A stretch of 6,210 nucleotides of DNA, taken from Methylococcaceae bacterium (GTDB taxonomy: Bacteria > Pseudomonadota > Gammaproteobacteria > Methylococcales > Methylomonadaceae). The stretch lies in contig RFQK01000095.1 of NCBI GenBank assembly GCA_009925045.1, positions 1 to 6,210 of the forward strand. The letters run 5' to 3'. The notes beneath the pieces are model-generated. The model made no database searches. It was given only the letters and a program-made list of their open reading frames with translations, and was not told the origin of the DNA. Shown piece after piece: positions 4,361 through 6,210 of the stretch. Both the position numbers and the translations under genes were made by a program. Numbering within the stretch: the stretch's first letter is position 1; every line of letters starts with the position of its first letter.

Positions 4361-6210
4361 GCAAAGAAAAAATTCGTCTTCCTCCTTTTGAACAAAAGCG
4401 CGTTTCTAAGCGAATACAGCGCACCGCAATTCGCTACCGGCTGGTTTACTACAGCGTGCTGGGACAGATCGTTATCAGCTCAGTTCATGCCGAAGTAGCG
4501 CCGAGTGCATTACCTTCACAGGCTCAGGTGTTAGCAGGTCAGGTCAGTATCGACCAGCATGATGCCACCATGACCATTACCCAGGGCAGTCAGAAAGGCA
4601 TTCTAAACTGGGAGAGTTTTAATATCGGTCGAGACGCCCGGGTGGATTTTCAACAACCCAATGTTCAGTCAGTTACTTTAAATCGCGTGGTCAGTCATGA
4701 TCCCAGTCAGATTTACGGTCAGCTGACAGCTAATGGTCAGGTCTATTTAGTCAATCCCAACGGCGTCCTGTTTGCGCCTGGCAGTAAAGTAGATGTGGGG
4801 GGGATTGTTGCCAGTACCCAAAATATCAGTAACGATAATTTCCTGGCCGGTAAAAACCAGTTTCAACGCGACGGCGCTGAGGGTAGCATCGTCAATCAGG
4901 GTGAAATTAAAGCCCATCATGGCGGTACCGTAGCTCTATTATCTCCCCATGTCAGTAATCAGGGGCTTATCGTCGCCCAGCAAGGTGATGTTGTGTTAGC
5001 GGGCGGTGATCAGGTTACCTTGCAGGCCGGGGCTAATGGCCATCTGCAAATTGCCGTTGATCCAGCGACTATTAATAGTCTGATTGAAAACAAGCAACTG
5101 ATTCAGGCGGATGGCGGTCAGGTGATTATGACCAGTCAAGCCGCTAATGCGATTTATAGCAACCTGGTCAGCAATACCGGCATCATTCAGGCACGCAGCA
5201 TCGGTGAGCAGCAAGGCCATGTGCTGTTAAAAGCCGACGAGAAAAACGGCGAAGTCCAGATCGGCGGCCTGATCGATGTCAGTGGGCAACAGCTAGCCGG
5301 TCAGGTGCAGGTGAGTGGGCATAGCGTCAAGCAGACGGGTGAAATCCGCGCGAACAGTGCCGAAGCTGTTGGTGGTCAAATCAAAGTACTTGGCAGCGAG
5401 ATTCAACTGCAAGCCAACAGCCAGATATTGGCCGAGGGCGCAAGCGGTGGCGGTGTGGTACAGATTGGCGCCCTCAAAGACAACGCACTCAACGAAGTTC
5501 AGGCCGATCGCATCAGCTTGGCTGAAACCGCCAGTATTAGCGTTGATGCCACCCAAAATGGCAACGCTGGCCGCATCACTATCATTGCCGATCTCAACAA
5601 GCCTCACAGTGAAACCCAGATCAAAGGTAATCTCAGCGCTCGGGGAGGTGGACTGGGTGGTAATGGTGGTTTCATCGAAACCTCGGCAGCGATTTTGGGG
5701 GTGTCCTCGACAAGCCGGGTCAGAGCTTCAGCGGCCAGAGGTAAATCCGGCGAGTGGTTGCTGGATCCGGCCGATGTGACCATTAGCAGTACAGATCTCA
5801 ACTACACCAACAGCAGCGACACTTATACCCCGGATAGTGGGGTTGGTACAGTCACAGTCAATGCCAGCACTTTGACCTCGGCTTTGAATGCTGGTACCTC
5901 CATTGCTATTACTACAACCAACGCGGGGACTTCTGGACTCAGTAATGGTGACATCACTCTCAGTTCTCCCATTACCACAGCGCCGTCTGGAGGAGTATTG
6001 CTGACGCTGACCGCTGACCGCAATATTTACATCAACGCTAACATCACTTCATCGATAAGTACGCTGGGGTTGACTTTGAATGCTACGGGGGGTGCCATTA
6101 GTGGCAGTGGCAATATCAACACCAATGGTGGTTCGTTGACTTTGAATGTTGGTAACGGCAGTGGCACGCTCTCAGGCGTGATTAGTGGGTTATATTCGTC
6201 CGTCACCAAA
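4357..6210 (+). CDS. TpsA exoprotein, filamentous haemagglutinin/HMW1-like adhesin (3' end cut by window)
   Basis: 618 codons open to the window edge with no stop; the full protein is certainly longer. Residues 1-45 are an extended signal peptide: a strongly basic N-region (MSKEKIRLPPFEQKRVSKR...), a hydrophobic stretch (LVYYSVLGQIVISS) and an SVHA site before Glu46. The TPS/haemagglutination-activity domain follows (about 50-300), with NWESFNIG, SVTLNRVV, the diagnostic NPNG motif in VYLVNPNGVLFAPGS (133-136 = NPNG) and GGIVAST. Right-handed beta-helix repeats continue (GGQVIMTSQAA, GHVLLKADEKNGEVQIGG). GGNGGFIETSAA leads into GEWLLDPADVTIS (466-478), a segment I know from HMW1/HMW2-type adhesins near the end of the pro-region. 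Beyond it, Thr/Asn/Gly/Ser-rich strands (GDITLSSPI, SLTLNVGNGSGTLSGVISG) resemble autotransporter-associated beta-strand repeats. No Cys in 618 residues. Predicted role: surface adhesion, secreted through the upstream TpsB. A haemolysin, haem-binding or contact-dependent toxin TpsA cannot be excluded without the C-terminus. Confidence 0.92.
   Translation, partial: MSKEKIRLPPFEQKRVSKRIQRTAIRYRLVYYSVLGQIVISSVHAEVAPSALPSQAQVLAGQVSIDQHDATMTITQGSQKGILNWESFNIGRDARVDFQQPNVQSVTLNRVVSHDPSQIYGQLTANGQVYLVNPNGVLFAPGSKVDVGGIVASTQNISNDNFLAGKNQFQRDGAEGSIVNQGEIKAHHGGTVALLSPHVSNQGLIVAQQGDVVLAGGDQVTLQAGANGHLQIAVDPATINSLIENKQLIQADGGQVIMTSQAANAIYSNLVSNTGIIQARSIGEQQGHVLLKADEKNGEVQIGGLIDVSGQQLAGQVQVSGHSVKQTGEIRANSAEAVGGQIKVLGSEIQLQANSQILAEGASGGGVVQIGALKDNALNEVQADRISLAETASISVDATQNGNAGRITIIADLNKPHSETQIKGNLSARGGGLGGNGGFIETSAAILGVSSTSRVRASAARGKSGEWLLDPADVTISSTDLNYTNSSDTYTPDSGVGTVTVNASTLTSALNAGTSIAITTTNAGTSGLSNGDITLSSPITTAPSGGVLLTLTADRNIYINANITSSISTLGLTLNATGGAISGSGNINTNGGSLTLNVGNGSGTLSGVISGLYSSVTK
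6070..6148 (+). repeat. Imperfect 66-base repeat step inside tpsA
   Basis: TTGACTTTGAATG occurs at 6070-6082 and again, identical, at 6136-6148, a spacing of 66 bases (22 residues). In protein this is LTLNATGGAISGSGNINTNGG followed by LTLNVGNGSGTLSG. A related stretch, TTGACCTCGGCTTTGAATG, starts near 5872. It marks the beginning of a repeat-like beta-helical region that probably continues past the window edge. Confidence 0.5.

Noticed and set aside
5293..5607. 104-codon open frame on the minus strand inside tpsA
   Set aside because: Shadow of the Gly/Ala/Asn-rich tpsA codons read in reverse; no start signal or motif.
5315..5779. 154-codon open frame on the plus strand
   Set aside because: It lies out of frame entirely inside tpsA, whose own frame carries clear TPS and beta-helix motifs; no ribosome-binding site and no recognisable domain.
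1..6210. CRISPR arrays, tRNA or rRNA genes, insertion-sequence ends, attachment sites
   Set aside because: Looked for regular direct repeats with spacers, cloverleaf-like segments and terminal inverted repeats with flanking duplications; none seen.

Overview
The window looks like a chromosomal segment from a Gammaproteobacterium of moderate GC content. The pyruvate kinase is of the PykA type (close in sequence to E. coli PykA and not PykF), and a two-partner secretion (TPS) locus encodes a Gram-negative outer-membrane transporter and its exoprotein. The genus cannot be fixed from the sequence alone. Both the first and the last gene are cut by the window edges.

Layout. Bases 1-1080 (+) hold the C-terminal three quarters of pyruvate kinase. 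A short gap with a perfect 13-bp inverted repeat separates it from a convergent gene at 1133-2104 (-), a D-isomer-specific 2-hydroxyacid dehydrogenase resembling glyoxylate/hydroxypyruvate reductases. Bases 2105-2728 are non-coding and become very AT-rich (about 28% GC over 2461-2580). They contain a cluster of small palindromes, including a perfect 13-bp inverted repeat at 2515-2544. Next comes a two-gene TPS operon on the + strand: tpsB (2729-4360), a ShlB/FhaC-type transporter with signal peptide, two POTRA domains and a beta-barrel, then tpsA (4357 to the window end), the N-terminal 618 residues of a large secreted beta-helical adhesin of the filamentous haemagglutinin/HMW1 kind. The tpsA frame has no stop before the edge.

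How the genes work together. The first two genes are central-metabolism enzymes. The dehydrogenase is divergent from the TPS operon, so its 5' end faces the same intergenic region. In the TPS pair, TpsB should recognise the N-terminal TPS domain of TpsA through its POTRA domains and pass it through the barrel to the cell surface. The 4-base ATGA overlap implies coupled translation. The most useful observations are the long 3'-open tpsA, its HMW-like WLLDP boundary followed by repeat-like strands, and the unusual AT-rich palindromic leader. I see no evidence for a wholly new type of system; TPS is an established secretion class.
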